Of a stretch of 56,810 nt of DNA, positions 8,293 through 17,262 are shown piece by piece. Position 1 is the stretch's first letter. Every line of letters begins with the position of its first letter. The notes under the pieces were generated by a model. It searched no databases, was not told the DNA's origin, and saw nothing but the letters and a program-made list of their open reading frames with translations. Where the stretch lies: contig CAZWKE010000018.1 of assembly GCA_964634205.1 (NCBI GenBank), forward strand, positions 1-56,810, read 5' to 3'. The position numbers and the translations under genes were made by a program. This stretch comes from JAFGGG01 sp964634205. Its GTDB lineage: Bacteria; Spirochaetota; Spirochaetia; SZUA-6; RPPD01.

Positions 8293-9516
8293 TCAGCGGT
8301 TTCCGCCGACCTTATATAACTCTCCGCTGCCTTGCAAGGTGTAGCCCGGTAACACCGCCGGTATAAAAAAGGATTCTCCCTTGTGGATGCTTATTGCGGG
8401 CGAGCCGCCCACGGGTGAGATGCGGACAGTTCCGCGCATTCCCAGGATGATCTCCGCCGCGCTACGTTTGTTTCGGCTGACAGCCGCATTGTCCCGCAGG
8501 ACTATCTTTTCTACCGCAAACTCTTCCACCGCAAGCGGGTAATAAAACTCATGAGTATTCTGTGCCCGCGCCCGGATGATTTCAGGTTTCCGCGGGGCAA
8601 ATACCACCACCTTCTTCAGCTCCGGCAGGTCTATGTGCTTGCGGGTAAGCCCGCCGCGCAGCACATTATCGGAATTGGCCATTATCTCAAGCCCGCACCC
8701 TTTCAGGTAGGAATGCAGCACTCCGGAAGGAATATGCACCGCCTGTCCGGGGGTAAGCCGCAGAGTATGCAAAAAAAGCGGCGCCAGCACCCCGATGTCG
8801 TGCGGATAGATGGCGGAAAGCCTTTGTACCCACTCGTATGCCGGCCCGCTCCGCCCTTCCATACGGGCCACAATCCCCGGGATTAGGTCCTGACGCTCCT
8901 GCTCCGTCAACGACATTATCCGGTCGAAAAAAAAGGCCAGCCGCCGGTCCGCGGGCTTTTGCTGTGTCTGCTCCAGCAGCAAACGAAGCGGTTTGCTGTG
9001 GTCCGACCGCTCGAACTCGTTTTTAATATCCTCCCACGGCCGAAAACCGCACAGCAGTGAGAAATCCGTCAGGGCAATCAGTAACTCCGGTTTATGATTG
9101 GTATCCTTGTAGTTTCTTTGCGGGGAGGCAAGCGGGATACCCTTCATCTCCTCCATTGTGAATCCCTCCAGGGCCTGCTGCTTTGTGGGATGCGCCTGGA
9201 TCGAAAGCGGGTCTTGCGCGGCCAGCACCTTAAACAAAAAGGGCAGTCTTTTACCGAAGGTTTTCACCGTCTGCCTGCCCAGGACGCGGTCCGCGTCCCG
9301 CTCAATCAGCTCACGCAGGGAAATAGTTTCATTATCGTCCAACACGGCAAAGGAGGGTGCCGTAATATGACTTCCCATCCATAACTCGGCAAAAGGCTCC
9401 CCTGTAGTATTGGGAATCCCCAATAATTCAGGGATAAAATCCTTTGATCCCCAGGCATAATGCTGCACCACGTTCTTTAAAGGAAAAACCCGGTTTAGTT
9501 CATTCTCTTTCTTCAT
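8293..9516 (-). CDS. manA: Mannose-6-phosphate isomerase, class I
   Basis: The enzyme interconverts mannose 6-phosphate and fructose 6-phosphate, linking mannose use and GDP-mannose supply to glycolysis. The 407-residue type I cupin protein has the family zinc-site segments: IQAHP with Gln and His ligands, NHKPE with His and Glu, and the distal VHIPSG...LHSYL region. The N-terminal VQHYAWGS motif is typical of class I. The start overlaps the end of the upstream gtrA-like gene by 17 bases, with an AAGGGAAG ribosome site. The pairing with a polyprenyl-sugar flippase gene suggests sugar supply for envelope glycans. Confidence 0.93.
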   Translation of the reverse strand: MKKENELNRVFPLKNVVQHYAWGSKDFIPELLGIPNTTGEPFAELWMGSHITAPSFAVLDDNETISLRELIERDADRVLGRQTVKTFGKRLPFLFKVLAAQDPLSIQAHPTKQQALEGFTMEEMKGIPLASPQRNYKDTNHKPELLIALTDFSLLCGFRPWEDIKNEFERSDHSKPLRLLLEQTQQKPADRRLAFFFDRIMSLTEQERQDLIPGIVARMEGRSGPAYEWVQRLSAIYPHDIGVLAPLFLHTLRLTPGQAVHIPSGVLHSYLKGCGLEIMANSDNVLRGGLTRKHIDLPELKKVVVFAPRKPEIIRARAQNTHEFYYPLAVEEFAVEKIVLRDNAAVSRNKRSAAEIILGMRGTVRISPVGGSPAISIHKGESFFIPAVLPGYTLQGSGELYKVGGNR

Positions 9517-10030
9517 TCTTCCCTTTTTTCCCGATTCTCCAGATGACCACGTTATACATGAACCAATTATAAGGCACGATAAAAAATCCCACCGAAATCA
9601 CTAGAAAAAGCTGCCGTACAAGCAGGGTGTCGGAAAAAAGCATTGTGCCGACACCGATGACCAGAAACTGGATGATCACCGCCCCGAATGAGGTCGCATT
9701 AAACTGTAAAAACTTGGCCGTTAGCTTCCGCGCGCTTGATATCTTACGGTCTTTGAAGGTCCATATATTATTAAAGATAAAATTACTGATAATGGCAATC
9801 TCGGTGGCCAGGGCCGCGGCCCAGGCGGACGGCTCTGCGGCTATGGCAAACAGCGAACCCCGCGGAATGCCGCTCCAAAAGCGCGCGAAAAAACCTCCCA
9901 CACCGGTCCGGCGAAACAACTCAAGGCACAACGCATTTACCAGGAACCCCAGGAAACCGATTACTCCGAAACGGATGAACCTGTTCCGCTTCTCCTTATC
10001 CTGCAGAAATCTCTTTACCAATCCAAGCAT
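9500..10030 (-). CDS. GtrA-like membrane protein
   Basis: This 176-residue integral membrane protein matches the GtrA/DPMS-associated family: RFGVIGFLGFLVNALCLELF at the start, then FIFNNIWTFKDR, a family signature, and four hydrophobic segments. GtrA proteins are thought to flip undecaprenyl-linked sugars to the periplasm for glycosylation of O-antigen, teichoic acids or arabinogalactan. It overlaps and precedes manA, so the two are probably one transcription unit. There is no convincing ribosome site. A TATCAT is placed such that the transcript could begin only a few bases before the ATG. Confidence 0.85.
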   Translation of the reverse strand: MLGLVKRFLQDKEKRNRFIRFGVIGFLGFLVNALCLELFRRTGVGGFFARFWSGIPRGSLFAIAAEPSAWAAALATEIAIISNFIFNNIWTFKDRKISSARKLTAKFLQFNATSFGAVIIQFLVIGVGTMLFSDTLLVRQLFLVISVGFFIVPYNWFMYNVVIWRIGKKGKNEERE

Positions 10031-10149
10031 AATCAGGTGGTTATGATACCGTCTTTTTCCGAATTAATAAAGGGAGTGCCGTAATGTATCTATTGAACAA
10101 AATTTGTTATAATTCAAGTGATTACAAGCAGTTACCAAGGAGCGAATAA

Positions 10150-10536
10150 ATGAACGGCATTTCAATCATCAATACCGACCATGCGCCCAAGCCCGTAGGG
10201 CCCTATTCCCAGGCCGTGGCGGCGGGCGGGTTTCTCTACACCTCGGGCCAGATTGCCATCGAGCCGGCAAGCGGCCGCTTTATCGGGGGCTCGGTAGAAG
10301 AACAGACCGAACTCGTACTGAAAAACCTGAAGGCGGTCCTGGAGGCCAAAAACGCTGATTTCGGCAATGTGACGGCAGTCCAAATTTTCCTGATCGATAT
10401 GAAAGACTTTTCCCGGGTCAACCGCATTTACGAACAGGCACTCCGGCCCCATACGCCGGCGCGCACCACGGTTGAGGTTTCCGCGCTGCCGCTGCAGGCC
10501 AAAATCGAAATCTCCATGACCGCCTTCACTGGATAG
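10150..10536 (+). CDS. ridA: RidA family 2-iminobutanoate/2-iminopropanoate deaminase
   Basis: RidA (YjgF/YER057c/UK114) hydrolyses reactive enamine/imine intermediates released by pyridoxal-phosphate dehydratases. The 128-residue protein has APKPVGPYSQAV, the LYTSGQIAI segment, VQIFLIDMKDF and the catalytic-Arg region ARTTVEVSALPL, so a full-length active protein is expected. The start has AAGGAG seven bases upstream and a TATAAT at 10108-10113. The next gene starts 18 bases downstream, so they are probably an operon. Confidence 0.93.
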   Translation: MNGISIINTDHAPKPVGPYSQAVAAGGFLYTSGQIAIEPASGRFIGGSVEEQTELVLKNLKAVLEAKNADFGNVTAVQIFLIDMKDFSRVNRIYEQALRPHTPARTTVEVSALPLQAKIEISMTAFTG

Positions 10537-10553
10537 GAACCGGAGGATTTATT

Positions 10554-11039
10554 ATGGAAAAAACATACATCGGGGTGATCGGGGGGAGTTCCTGTAATTC
10601 GGAAATCGCCGTGATTGCCTGTTCATTGGGAAGATTAATAGCGGAACACGGCTGGGTCCTTGTCTGCGGAGGAATGGGCGGGGTCATGGAGGCGGCCTGT
10701 AAAGGGGCGTATGAGGCGGGGGGCGTCACCCTGGGAATCCTGCCCGGGTATGACCGTACGGAAGGAAACGCCTATCTTACGTATTCCGTTGTCACGGCCC
10801 TGGGACACGCACGAAATCTTATAGTGGCGCAGAGCAGTACGGCATTGGTCGCCGTAGGCGGGAGTTTCGGGACGCTTTCCGAGATCTCTTTTGCCAATAT
10901 CCTGGGAAAACCGCTGGTGGGGCTTAAGAGCTGGCGGGCGGCTTCCCGCGGCGGTTCCACGGTGGACCCCTCGTTGTTGTTCAGGGCGGAGGTTGAAACC
11001 GCGGAACAGGCGATAGCGGCGCTCAAGGGTTATCTTTAA
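10554..11039 (+). CDS. TIGR00725 family LOG-like nucleotide-binding protein
   Basis: The 161-residue protein has the Rossmann-like fold of the SLOG/lysine-decarboxylase-like superfamily, with IGVIGGSS at the start and CGGMGGVMEAACKGA as the glycine-rich phosphate-binding loop. It fits the TIGR00725 subgroup, whose function is unknown. The related LOG enzymes hydrolyse cytokinin ribotides, but the PGGxGTxxE signature of LOG is here VGGSFGTLSE, so that activity is not claimed. A GGAGG ribosome site sits seven bases before the ATG. It is probably co-transcribed with ridA. Confidence 0.75.
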   Translation: MEKTYIGVIGGSSCNSEIAVIACSLGRLIAEHGWVLVCGGMGGVMEAACKGAYEAGGVTLGILPGYDRTEGNAYLTYSVVTALGHARNLIVAQSSTALVAVGGSFGTLSEISFANILGKPLVGLKSWRAASRGGSTVDPSLLFRAEVETAEQAIAALKGYL

Positions 11040-11073
11040 TTAGTGGTACTAACCGTGGACCTGGCGGCACTGC

Positions 11074-12024
11074 CTAAGGTACAATCTTGAAATCGCGTTC
11101 ACCGAACGTAACGGAATCCATTATCAACTCGACCCTCCAGGTACCGGTGGGCTTGCCTTTCAGATACAGGCTGTAATATGCCCAGTTTCCGCCGCCCTGG
11201 TCGGTGATACGGATGCTGTCGGTTTGGGCCAGTTCCCCGGAGGGATTGATCCAGTGCCATTCCACCAGGTGGTCCCCTTTTATTTTGGACCAGTTGATAT
11301 AACAGACCACCCTGTTGTGCTTGGACTGTGAAAAAGTGGTCAGGGAGTCTATAGGATCATCGTTTTTATCAACATCCGAGGTCAGGGTAACGGTATAATT
11401 CCCACGCGTCACGGTAAACGTTTTTTCCGCCTGCAGGGTATTATCCACGTATACCTCCGCCGTCCAGACGCCGGTCGGGGATGAGAGAAACAGATCCAGC
11501 GAAAAATAGGCATTTTTGGTGCCGTCCGGATCGGTGATGGTCAACTCTGAGGCCGTAGCCGGTTTATGCTTCGGATCATAAAAAACGCATTTCACCGTAT
11601 GCTCATTATGGATATCGAAAATAGTCAGAAAACAGTATACCTTCTTGTTATAAAAGAGTGAAAAGCTTGAAAGATCATCTTGCGGGGTAAAATTATCATT
11701 GACCTGCGTGGTAAAGATCATTTTTACACTGCCGGTAAAGGGCGTGGGCCAGAAAAAGTAGGCCAATACTCCCAAAAGGATTACGGCCGCAACACCCACC
11801 TTGATGTGCTTTTTAATGAATAGTTTTGCGTCCTCCCGGCGTTTTTGCCGGTCGGCCAGCGCCCGGTCCAGGCGTTCGCGGGAAATGCCCAGTTCACCGG
11901 CGGTGGCGGCAATATCGCTGTAGGTATACCCGTCACCGATAAGCTTTTTTTTCTTGGTGTCATTTAAAATGGAACGTAATATCCGGTTTACCTGCCTGCC
12001 CGAATAGTGCTTTTCATCCGTCAT
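11074..12024 (-). CDS. Membrane protein with two tandem extracytoplasmic beta domains, unknown function
   Basis: I do not recognise a named family. The 316 residues split into a cytoplasmic N-terminal helical region (about 1-72, basic and coiled), one transmembrane segment at about 75-92, and two homologous extracytoplasmic domains of about 105 residues (about 97-209 and 210-316). Each repeat ends in the same pattern, L.L...PTG.W..E...D....E..F.I, which indicates an internal duplication. The N-terminus (SGRQVNRILRSILND...YTYSDIAATAGELGISRERLDRAL) looks like a small helix-turn-helix-like helical motif. Its ribosome-binding region lies in a hairpin (see 12030-12062). Confidence 0.6.
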   Translation of the reverse strand: MTDEKHYSGRQVNRILRSILNDTKKKKLIGDGYTYSDIAATAGELGISRERLDRALADRQKRREDAKLFIKKHIKVGVAAVILLGVLAYFFWPTPFTGSVKMIFTTQVNDNFTPQDDLSSFSLFYNKKVYCFLTIFDIHNEHTVKCVFYDPKHKPATASELTITDPDGTKNAYFSLDLFLSSPTGVWTAEVYVDNTLQAEKTFTVTRGNYTVTLTSDVDKNDDPIDSLTTFSQSKHNRVVCYINWSKIKGDHLVEWHWINPSGELAQTDSIRITDQGGGNWAYYSLYLKGKPTGTWRVELIMDSVTFGERDFKIVP

Positions 12025-12029
12025 GTTAA

Positions 12030-12062
12030 GCCCCGCTATCTAGCTTAACGGAGAAGCGGGGC
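12030..12062 (-). promoter_or_regulatory. Hairpin covering the ribosome-binding region of the 316-residue membrane protein gene
   Basis: An 8-bp stem, GCCCCGCT / AGCGGGGC, encloses a 17-base loop. The 3' arm read on the minus strand contains GCGGGG, which lies 6-7 bases before the ATG at 12024 and is the only candidate ribosome site. It may be a translational control hairpin, or the terminator of the upstream 84-residue gene, although no T-run follows it. Confidence 0.4.
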
Positions 12063-12086
12063 AATCGCAAGAAAAATTACGATCTA

Positions 12087-12341
12087 TTAGCCTTTGCGTG
12101 AAAAAAACGCCAGGATAATAAACACCGGCAGGGCGACAAACAGGAGTAATTCGCCTAAACTCGGTATTCCCTGAATCAGGGCGGCATTATAGACACTGGG
12201 GACATACTGGCTGAACAGCACCACACAAAACCAGATGATACCCGCTATCGCCAGAAAGGTCTGGCGGCGCTGCACAATGCTGAAGACGCCCAGCACCAGG
12301 GTGGCAATTCCGCCGATTAAATACACAACATTCCACGGCAT
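12087..12341 (-). CDS. Small three-helix membrane protein, unknown function
   Basis: The 84-residue product is almost all hydrophobic with three predicted membrane segments (about 5-22, 29-47 and 60-80) and a short basic end (SRKG). A good AAAGGAG ribosome site lies 7 bases before the ATG, so this is a real gene and not a shadow. No family is recognised. It follows argG on the same strand with 61 bases between and could be the last gene of the arginine transcript, but a role in arginine metabolism is not supported. Confidence 0.65.
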   Translation of the reverse strand: MPWNVVYLIGGIATLVLGVFSIVQRRQTFLAIAGIIWFCVVLFSQYVPSVYNAALIQGIPSLGELLLFVALPVFIILAFFSRKG

Positions 12342-12402
12342 GTTATTTCTCCTTTATAGACAACTTTACGTCTACCATAGCATAAAATACCGGCGGGTTC
12401 CA

Positions 12403-13617
12403 CTACTTTTTCCTGCGGTTAAGCGCGGCCACGGTGGTAGGTATGCCGTAAAGCTTGATAAACCCGGTGGCATCCGCGTGGTCGTAACTGGATTCCCCGA
12501 ACGAGGCCAGGTCCGCCGAATAAAGCGAATACGGAGACTTCCTGCCGCCGATGATAATGTTTCCTTTATATAACACCAGTTTCACCTCTCCGCTGACATA
12601 CTCACAGGCTGTACGCATAAAGCTTTCCAATGATTCGCGTAATGTGGAAAACCACTTACCGCGATATACAAGCTCGGCGTAGCGCAGGGCCAGCATCTGC
12701 TTGTAGTGCAGGGTGTCCGCGTCCAGGGTCAGCATCTCCAGTTCGCGCAGGGCCGTATAGAGGATGGTGCCGCCCGGGGTTTCATAAACCCCGCGGGACT
12801 TCATGCCCACGGTCCTGTTCTCTACAATATCGTCACGGCCGATCCCGTTCTCGGCGCCCAGCTTGTTCAGGGCCGCAACCAACTCCAGCGGCTCCATACG
12901 CTTTCCGTTCAGGGCCAAGGGAAACCCTTTTTCAAACTCCAGGGTCAGTTCCGTCTCCTTGTCCGGGGCCTGCCGGGGAGAGACGGTCAGCTTGAACATT
13001 TCCTCCCGGGGCCGGTTCCAGGGGTCCTCCAGTTCCGCGCCCTCGTGGCTCATATGCCAGATGTTCCAATCCCGGGAATAGATATTCTTTTTGGAGATAT
13101 CACCCAGGGGAATGCCGTGCTTTTCCGCGTAATCAATGGCCTCTTCGCGCGAACGGATGTTCCATTCCCGCCAGGGGGCAATCACCGCCAGCTCCGGCGC
13201 CAGCGCCTTGTAGGTAAGCTCAAAACGTACCTGGTCGTTGCCCTTGCCGGTACAACCGTGCGCTACGGCCTGGGCCCCCTCTTCCAGGGCCACGCGCACC
13301 TGGTGCATTGCCTGCAGGGGCCGGGCGATCGAGGTACCCAAAAGGTATTTGCCCTCGTACAATGCCCCGGCGCGCAGCATGGGGTAGAGGTAGTCCTTCA
13401 CAAACTCCTGCCGGGCATCGATAATATGCAGCCCGGCCGCTCCCGACGCTTTGGCCTTTTTCTGCATGGCATCCAGATCATCATCCTGGCCCACGTTCAC
13501 ACACACCCCGACGACCTCCGCCCCGGGGTAATGCTCTTTCAACCAGGGGATGATGATCGAGGTGTCCAGGCCGCCCGAATAGGCCAGCACTATCTTATTG
13601 ATCTTCGCTAAACTCAT
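12403..13617 (-). CDS. argG: Argininosuccinate synthase
   Basis: ArgG joins citrulline and aspartate with ATP to argininosuccinate, the penultimate step of arginine synthesis. The 404-residue protein has the ATP-binding P-loop-like LAYSGGLDTS, the AVAHGCTGKGNDQVRFE segment, and IGRDDIVENRTVGMKSRG of the citrulline/aspartate site. The ATG has CAGGAG nine bases upstream and starts 32 bases after argD, so it is the distal gene of the arg operon. An argH gene is not in the window. Confidence 0.97.
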   Translation of the reverse strand: MSLAKINKIVLAYSGGLDTSIIIPWLKEHYPGAEVVGVCVNVGQDDDLDAMQKKAKASGAAGLHIIDARQEFVKDYLYPMLRAGALYEGKYLLGTSIARPLQAMHQVRVALEEGAQAVAHGCTGKGNDQVRFELTYKALAPELAVIAPWREWNIRSREEAIDYAEKHGIPLGDISKKNIYSRDWNIWHMSHEGAELEDPWNRPREEMFKLTVSPRQAPDKETELTLEFEKGFPLALNGKRMEPLELVAALNKLGAENGIGRDDIVENRTVGMKSRGVYETPGGTILYTALRELEMLTLDADTLHYKQMLALRYAELVYRGKWFSTLRESLESFMRTACEYVSGEVKLVLYKGNIIIGGRKSPYSLYSADLASFGESSYDHADATGFIKLYGIPTTVAALNRRKK

Positions 13618-13649
13618 ATGGGTACACTCCTGTCATTTTTATGTTTGTA

Positions 13650-14861
13650 TTACTCATATTTTTTTAATACCTTTTTTAACAGCTCAATCCCCCGGGTGAT
13701 CTCCTCTTTGGAAATCACAAAGGAAGGAGCAATGCGCAAAATGTTTGCCCCGGACCGCAGCACAAGGATGCCCGCGTCCCTTGCCGTTTCCAGTACGGAA
13801 GGCATCAGGTCATCTCCCCTGTTCTTTGTATCAAGAATCTCAAGTCCACGCAGGAATCCTTTGCCCTTGAGCTGCCCCACACAGGCATATTCCTTCTGCA
13901 GCCCGAGAAGCAGCTCATCAAGATACCCCATCTTGTCTTTGAGCCCGCTCACAAAGTCGGGGGCGGTAATGGTGTTCCAGACAAAAAGCCCCAACGCGGT
14001 GGTTACCGGGCCGCCGCCGAAGGTGGTCCCGTGCTCGCCCACGTGAATCAGCTCATTAACCTTTTCGGTAATCAGCGTGGCCGACAGGGGCAGGCCTCCG
14101 GCCAGGGGCTTTGAAAGCGTGATGATATCGGGGGTAAGTCCGATCTCTATGGAAGCGTAGAGGCTCCCGGTCCGGTAAAGTCCCGTTTGGATCTCGTCCG
14201 CGATCAGGATAACGTCATGCCTGCGGCAGAGCGCATCCAACTCCGCGGCAAACCCGGGTGTCATACCGGTAAGTCCTCCTTCGCCCTGGACCACCTCCAT
14301 GATCACCGCCGCGAACTCGTTGTTCAAGGTAGCACGCAGTGCCTGGATGTCATTATAGGGAACAACAACCACTCCCGGAACCAGCGGCCGATAGGGGTCC
14401 TGGTATTTGAGGGTCGGGGTACAGGAAAGCGCCCCCATGGTCCGGCCGTGAAAAGCCCCGGTGAAACACATGATTTTATGGTGCCCCTCACCCTTTTTAC
14501 GCCGGGCATATAACCGGGCGAATTTCAAAGCGGCCTCATTGGCTTCGGTCCCGCTGCTGCCGAAATGCACCGCGGCAAACGGCCCGCTGTTCACCAGCTT
14601 TTTTCCCAGTTCCAGGGCGGGTTGGGTGGTCCACAAGGGAGGGATATGGATCAGTTTTTTCATCTGCTCATACACAACCCCGGCCATGTCTTCCCGGCCG
14701 TATCCCAGGGCATTCACCGCGATACCCGAACCGAAGTCAAGGTACTTGTTCCCGACCCTGTCGTACAGCCACACTCCGTCGCCCTTGTCCAGCACCAGCA
14801 GCTCGGGCGCCATATGCTTGGCAAAGGGAGTGTCGGTAGTCAGTGCATCCTGTTTTTCCAT
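13650..14861 (-). CDS. argD: Acetylornithine aminotransferase (class III)
   Basis: ArgD converts N-acetylglutamate 5-semialdehyde to N-acetylornithine with glutamate as amino donor, using pyridoxal phosphate. Class III aminotransferase motifs are present: GSSGTEANEAALKFAR, FTGAFHGRTMGAL, IADEIQTGLYRTG and the Schiff-base lysine in ITLSKPLAGGLP. I chose the ATG at 14861 (403 residues), which lies 7 bases after AAAGG, over the longer open frame beginning at 14987, which overlaps argB. ArgD enzymes often also act in lysine synthesis. Confidence 0.93.
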   Translation of the reverse strand: MEKQDALTTDTPFAKHMAPELLVLDKGDGVWLYDRVGNKYLDFGSGIAVNALGYGREDMAGVVYEQMKKLIHIPPLWTTQPALELGKKLVNSGPFAAVHFGSSGTEANEAALKFARLYARRKKGEGHHKIMCFTGAFHGRTMGALSCTPTLKYQDPYRPLVPGVVVVPYNDIQALRATLNNEFAAVIMEVVQGEGGLTGMTPGFAAELDALCRRHDVILIADEIQTGLYRTGSLYASIEIGLTPDIITLSKPLAGGLPLSATLITEKVNELIHVGEHGTTFGGGPVTTALGLFVWNTITAPDFVSGLKDKMGYLDELLLGLQKEYACVGQLKGKGFLRGLEILDTKNRGDDLMPSVLETARDAGILVLRSGANILRIAPSFVISKEEITRGIELLKKVLKKYE

Positions 14862-14877
14862 TTTTTTTCCTTTCATC

Positions 14878-15681
14878 TCATTCTTTGTAGAGCCTGGTTC
14901 CGCCTTTTCCGGCAAGGAGCCCGGCCAGCGATCCGTGTGCCTCATACTGGGCGATAATAATGGATTCCACCCCGTGTTCCAGGGCATCCAGCGAAGAGGA
15001 GATCTTGGGAATCATTCCCCCTGAAATCGTCCCCAGCTCAATTTCCCGGCGTGCCTGGTCAGCGTCGAGTGTTTCAATCACCCGGTCTTCCTTCAATACG
15101 CCGGGGATATCGGAAAAAAACAACAGGACCTCACAATGCAGCGCGGCCGCCAGCGCGAACGCCGCGGTATCGGCATTGATATTGAGGCCCACACCCTGCC
15201 CGTCCGCGGCGGTGGAGGACAATACGGGGAAATAGCCCCGCTCCATCAGCAGGCCCGGCAGTTCCGGATCGATGGCCGTTATCTTTCCGGTCCGCGTACT
15301 GCTGCCGTTTCCCGGGTCCAGGCTTTCACCGGTGATAATACCGCCGGACGCACAGCTCAATCCCACGGCTTTCAGACCGCACTGCCCGAACAGGCGCACC
15401 AGGCGCGTATTGATCCGGCCGCCCAAGACCTCATCCACCACATCCATTTCCCGGGGTGAGGTGATGCGTACCCCATCTTTGAACACGGGCTCCATTCCCA
15501 GCTGTTTACTGCGTGCCGATACCTCGGCACCGCCGCCGTGGATCAACAGGAACGAATAGGAGCTTTTTAGCCCCCGGATCTCGTTCCCCAGTTCCAGTAA
15601 AAGCCGCCGGTTCTCCGCCAGCTTTCCGCCTATTTTTATCACCGCTAGTTTTTCCGCCATAACACCAACTCTTTTCTCCAA
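14878..15681 (-). CDS. argB: Acetylglutamate kinase
   Basis: ArgB phosphorylates N-acetylglutamate, the usual feedback-controlled step of the pathway. The 267-residue frame has VIKIGGKL, LIHGGGAEVS, GLNINADTAAFALA and LFFSDIPGVL, all amino-acid-kinase motifs, so it is complete. The start is uncertain: a TTG at 15681 follows TGAGGA, which overlaps the argC stop and suggests translational coupling, while an ATG at 15660 (260 residues) begins MAEKLAVIKIGG. I give the TTG form because its ribosome site is the better placed one. Confidence 0.92.
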   Translation of the reverse strand: MEKRVGVMAEKLAVIKIGGKLAENRRLLLELGNEIRGLKSSYSFLLIHGGGAEVSARSKQLGMEPVFKDGVRITSPREMDVVDEVLGGRINTRLVRLFGQCGLKAVGLSCASGGIITGESLDPGNGSSTRTGKITAIDPELPGLLMERGYFPVLSSTAADGQGVGLNINADTAAFALAAALHCEVLLFFSDIPGVLKEDRVIETLDADQARREIELGTISGGMIPKISSSLDALEHGVESIIIAQYEAHGSLAGLLAGKGGTRLYKE

Positions 15682-15689
15682 CCGTTTCC

Positions 15690-16727
15690 TCAGCGCAGGC
15701 CGTGTACCGGAAGGCCCGCGGTTTCATCAAGACCGAAACGGATATTCATATTCTGTACCGCCTGCCCGGCCGCTCCCTTGATCAGGTTATCGATGACGGC
15801 AAACAGGTACAAGATATCACCCTCCACATGGAACCCCATATCACAGCGGTTCGAGCCCCAAACATCCTTTGTCTGCGGGATGCCCGAACGGCGCAGCCCG
15901 ATAAAGGGACGGTCACCGTAATAGGAGTGATACATTTCGTAGATGTCCTGTGCGGTGCGTTTTTTTGCCAGCCGCACCGAAATTGTGGCGGCAATACCGC
16001 GAACCAGCGGCGCCAGGTGCGGCGTAAAATACAGATCAACCTTGGGATCCACCCGCTCCACCTCGGCCCTGATCTCATAACTATGGCGGTGGGTCTTGCC
16101 CGGTGCGTACGCCCAGAGGGTCTCCGAGCGCTCACAGAACAGCAGGTATTCCTGTGTTTTCTTGCCGGCACCCGAGATGCCGGAGATCGCGTTTATTATC
16201 ACCGGCCCCCCGGCCAGCCCCTCCTTTACCAGGGGAAGTACGGGAAGCAGCCCGGCCGTGGTGTAACAACCCGGATTGGCGATGAGATCGCTTTTCTTAA
16301 TCTCATCCCGGTACCATTCACACAGGCCGTAGACAGCCTGTTCCAGCAGGTCTTCCCGTGGGGGACGGGTTCCGTACGCCTGTTCAAACAAACCTGAGTC
16401 CTTGATCCTGAAATCGGCAGACAGATCGATTACCACGGTCTTGCCCAGAAAGGGCGCACACAACCCGGCCGATTTCAGATGCGGCAGGGCCGCGAACACC
16501 ACGTCAACATCCGCCGCGTCCACCTGTTCAATTGCCACACATGTTTCATTCGTGGCGGCAAGTTTTTGCAGGTGCTTGGAGCTGATCCCGGGATCAAACG
16601 TGATAATCTTCTCTCCCTGCCTTGAGGAAGAAACCGGGATGATACTCTCTACATCCGGGTGGTCCAACAGCAGACGCAGCAGTAACTGCCCTGTGTATCC
16701 TGAAATTCCGATAATCGCCGCTTTCAC
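15690..16727 (-). CDS. argC: N-acetyl-gamma-glutamyl-phosphate reductase
   Basis: ArgC reduces N-acetylglutamyl phosphate to the semialdehyde with NADPH. The 345-residue protein begins AAIIGISGYTGQ, an NADPH-binding glycine-rich loop, and has the catalytic cysteine C154 in NPGCYTTAGL. HRHSYEI and the C-terminal LIKGAAGQAVQNMN region also match. The start codon is GTG at 16727, directly after the argR stop TAG, with GGAGG eight bases upstream; this argues for coupled translation with argR. It is the second gene of the arginine operon. Confidence 0.95.
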   Translation of the reverse strand: MKAAIIGISGYTGQLLLRLLLDHPDVESIIPVSSSRQGEKIITFDPGISSKHLQKLAATNETCVAIEQVDAADVDVVFAALPHLKSAGLCAPFLGKTVVIDLSADFRIKDSGLFEQAYGTRPPREDLLEQAVYGLCEWYRDEIKKSDLIANPGCYTTAGLLPVLPLVKEGLAGGPVIINAISGISGAGKKTQEYLLFCERSETLWAYAPGKTHRHSYEIRAEVERVDPKVDLYFTPHLAPLVRGIAATISVRLAKKRTAQDIYEMYHSYYGDRPFIGLRRSGIPQTKDVWGSNRCDMGFHVEGDILYLFAVIDNLIKGAAGQAVQNMNIRFGLDETAGLPVHGLR

Positions 16728-17204
16728 CTACATCGCCTCCTCAAGCTCCGGTATATGACGCAATAACGCCGCTTTGACACTTTCCCTGGGAAATCCGTCC
16801 CGGGGCAGAATCAGAATCGTATCGTCACCGGCCAGGGTACCGGCTATTTCCGCAAGATTCAGTTTGTCTACCGCCAGGGCCACCATCTGGGCGTATCCCG
16901 GCAGCGTCTTTAACACCCCGAAATTCCCGGAATACTCATAGTCCACACATCCCCGCGCCACCTCCAGGTCCAGGCGTATCTGCAGCGAGGCCTTGACCTC
17001 CTCCTCCGGTACGGTGTACACATACCCGCCCCTGGTGTTCAGAATACGGCCGACCCGCATCTCCTTCAGATCCCTGGAAAGCGTGCTCTGGTTGACACTG
17101 AACCCCTCTTCCTGTAAATGCTTCAGCAGCATTTCCTGGCTTTCTATTTCATGCGCGCGGATGATAGACTCAATTTTTTTCTGACGCTCCCTTTTTTCCT
17201 GCAT
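16728..17204 (-). CDS. argR: Arginine repressor
   Basis: ArgR is a winged-helix DNA-binding protein that forms hexamers and binds ARG boxes with L-arginine as corepressor. The 158-residue protein has the DNA-recognition segment NQSTLSRDLKEMRV and the C-terminal arginine-binding segment GTLAGDDTILIL, so both halves are intact. The longer open frame to 17264 would start inside the operator, so I use the ATG at 17204. It is the first gene of argRCBDG, so the repressor controls its own operon through the two boxes upstream. Confidence 0.93.
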   Translation of the reverse strand: MQEKRERQKKIESIIRAHEIESQEMLLKHLQEEGFSVNQSTLSRDLKEMRVGRILNTRGGYVYTVPEEEVKASLQIRLDLEVARGCVDYEYSGNFGVLKTLPGYAQMVALAVDKLNLAEIAGTLAGDDTILILPRDGFPRESVKAALLRHIPELEEAM

Positions 17205-17223
17205 AGGGTTGTTATATCCATTG

Positions 17224-17262
17224 TCTGCATAATTATGCAATTTTTTAGCATAATTATGCAGC
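17224..17262. promoter_or_regulatory. Tandem ARG boxes (ArgR operator)
   Basis: Two nearly perfect palindromes share a core: TGCATAATTATGCA at 17226-17239 and AGCATAATTATGCA at 17247-17260. Extended to 18 bp they lie at 17224-17241 and 17245-17262, with 3 bp between and 21 bp centre to centre, the geometry known for ArgR operators in E. coli. The distal box overlaps the -10 element of the arg promoter, so bound ArgR should block transcription. Confidence 0.85.

Noticed and set aside
12706..13611. Long open frame of 301 codons antisense to argG
   Set aside because: It is a shadow of a high-GC, strongly conserved gene with biased codons. No ribosome site or family motif is seen.
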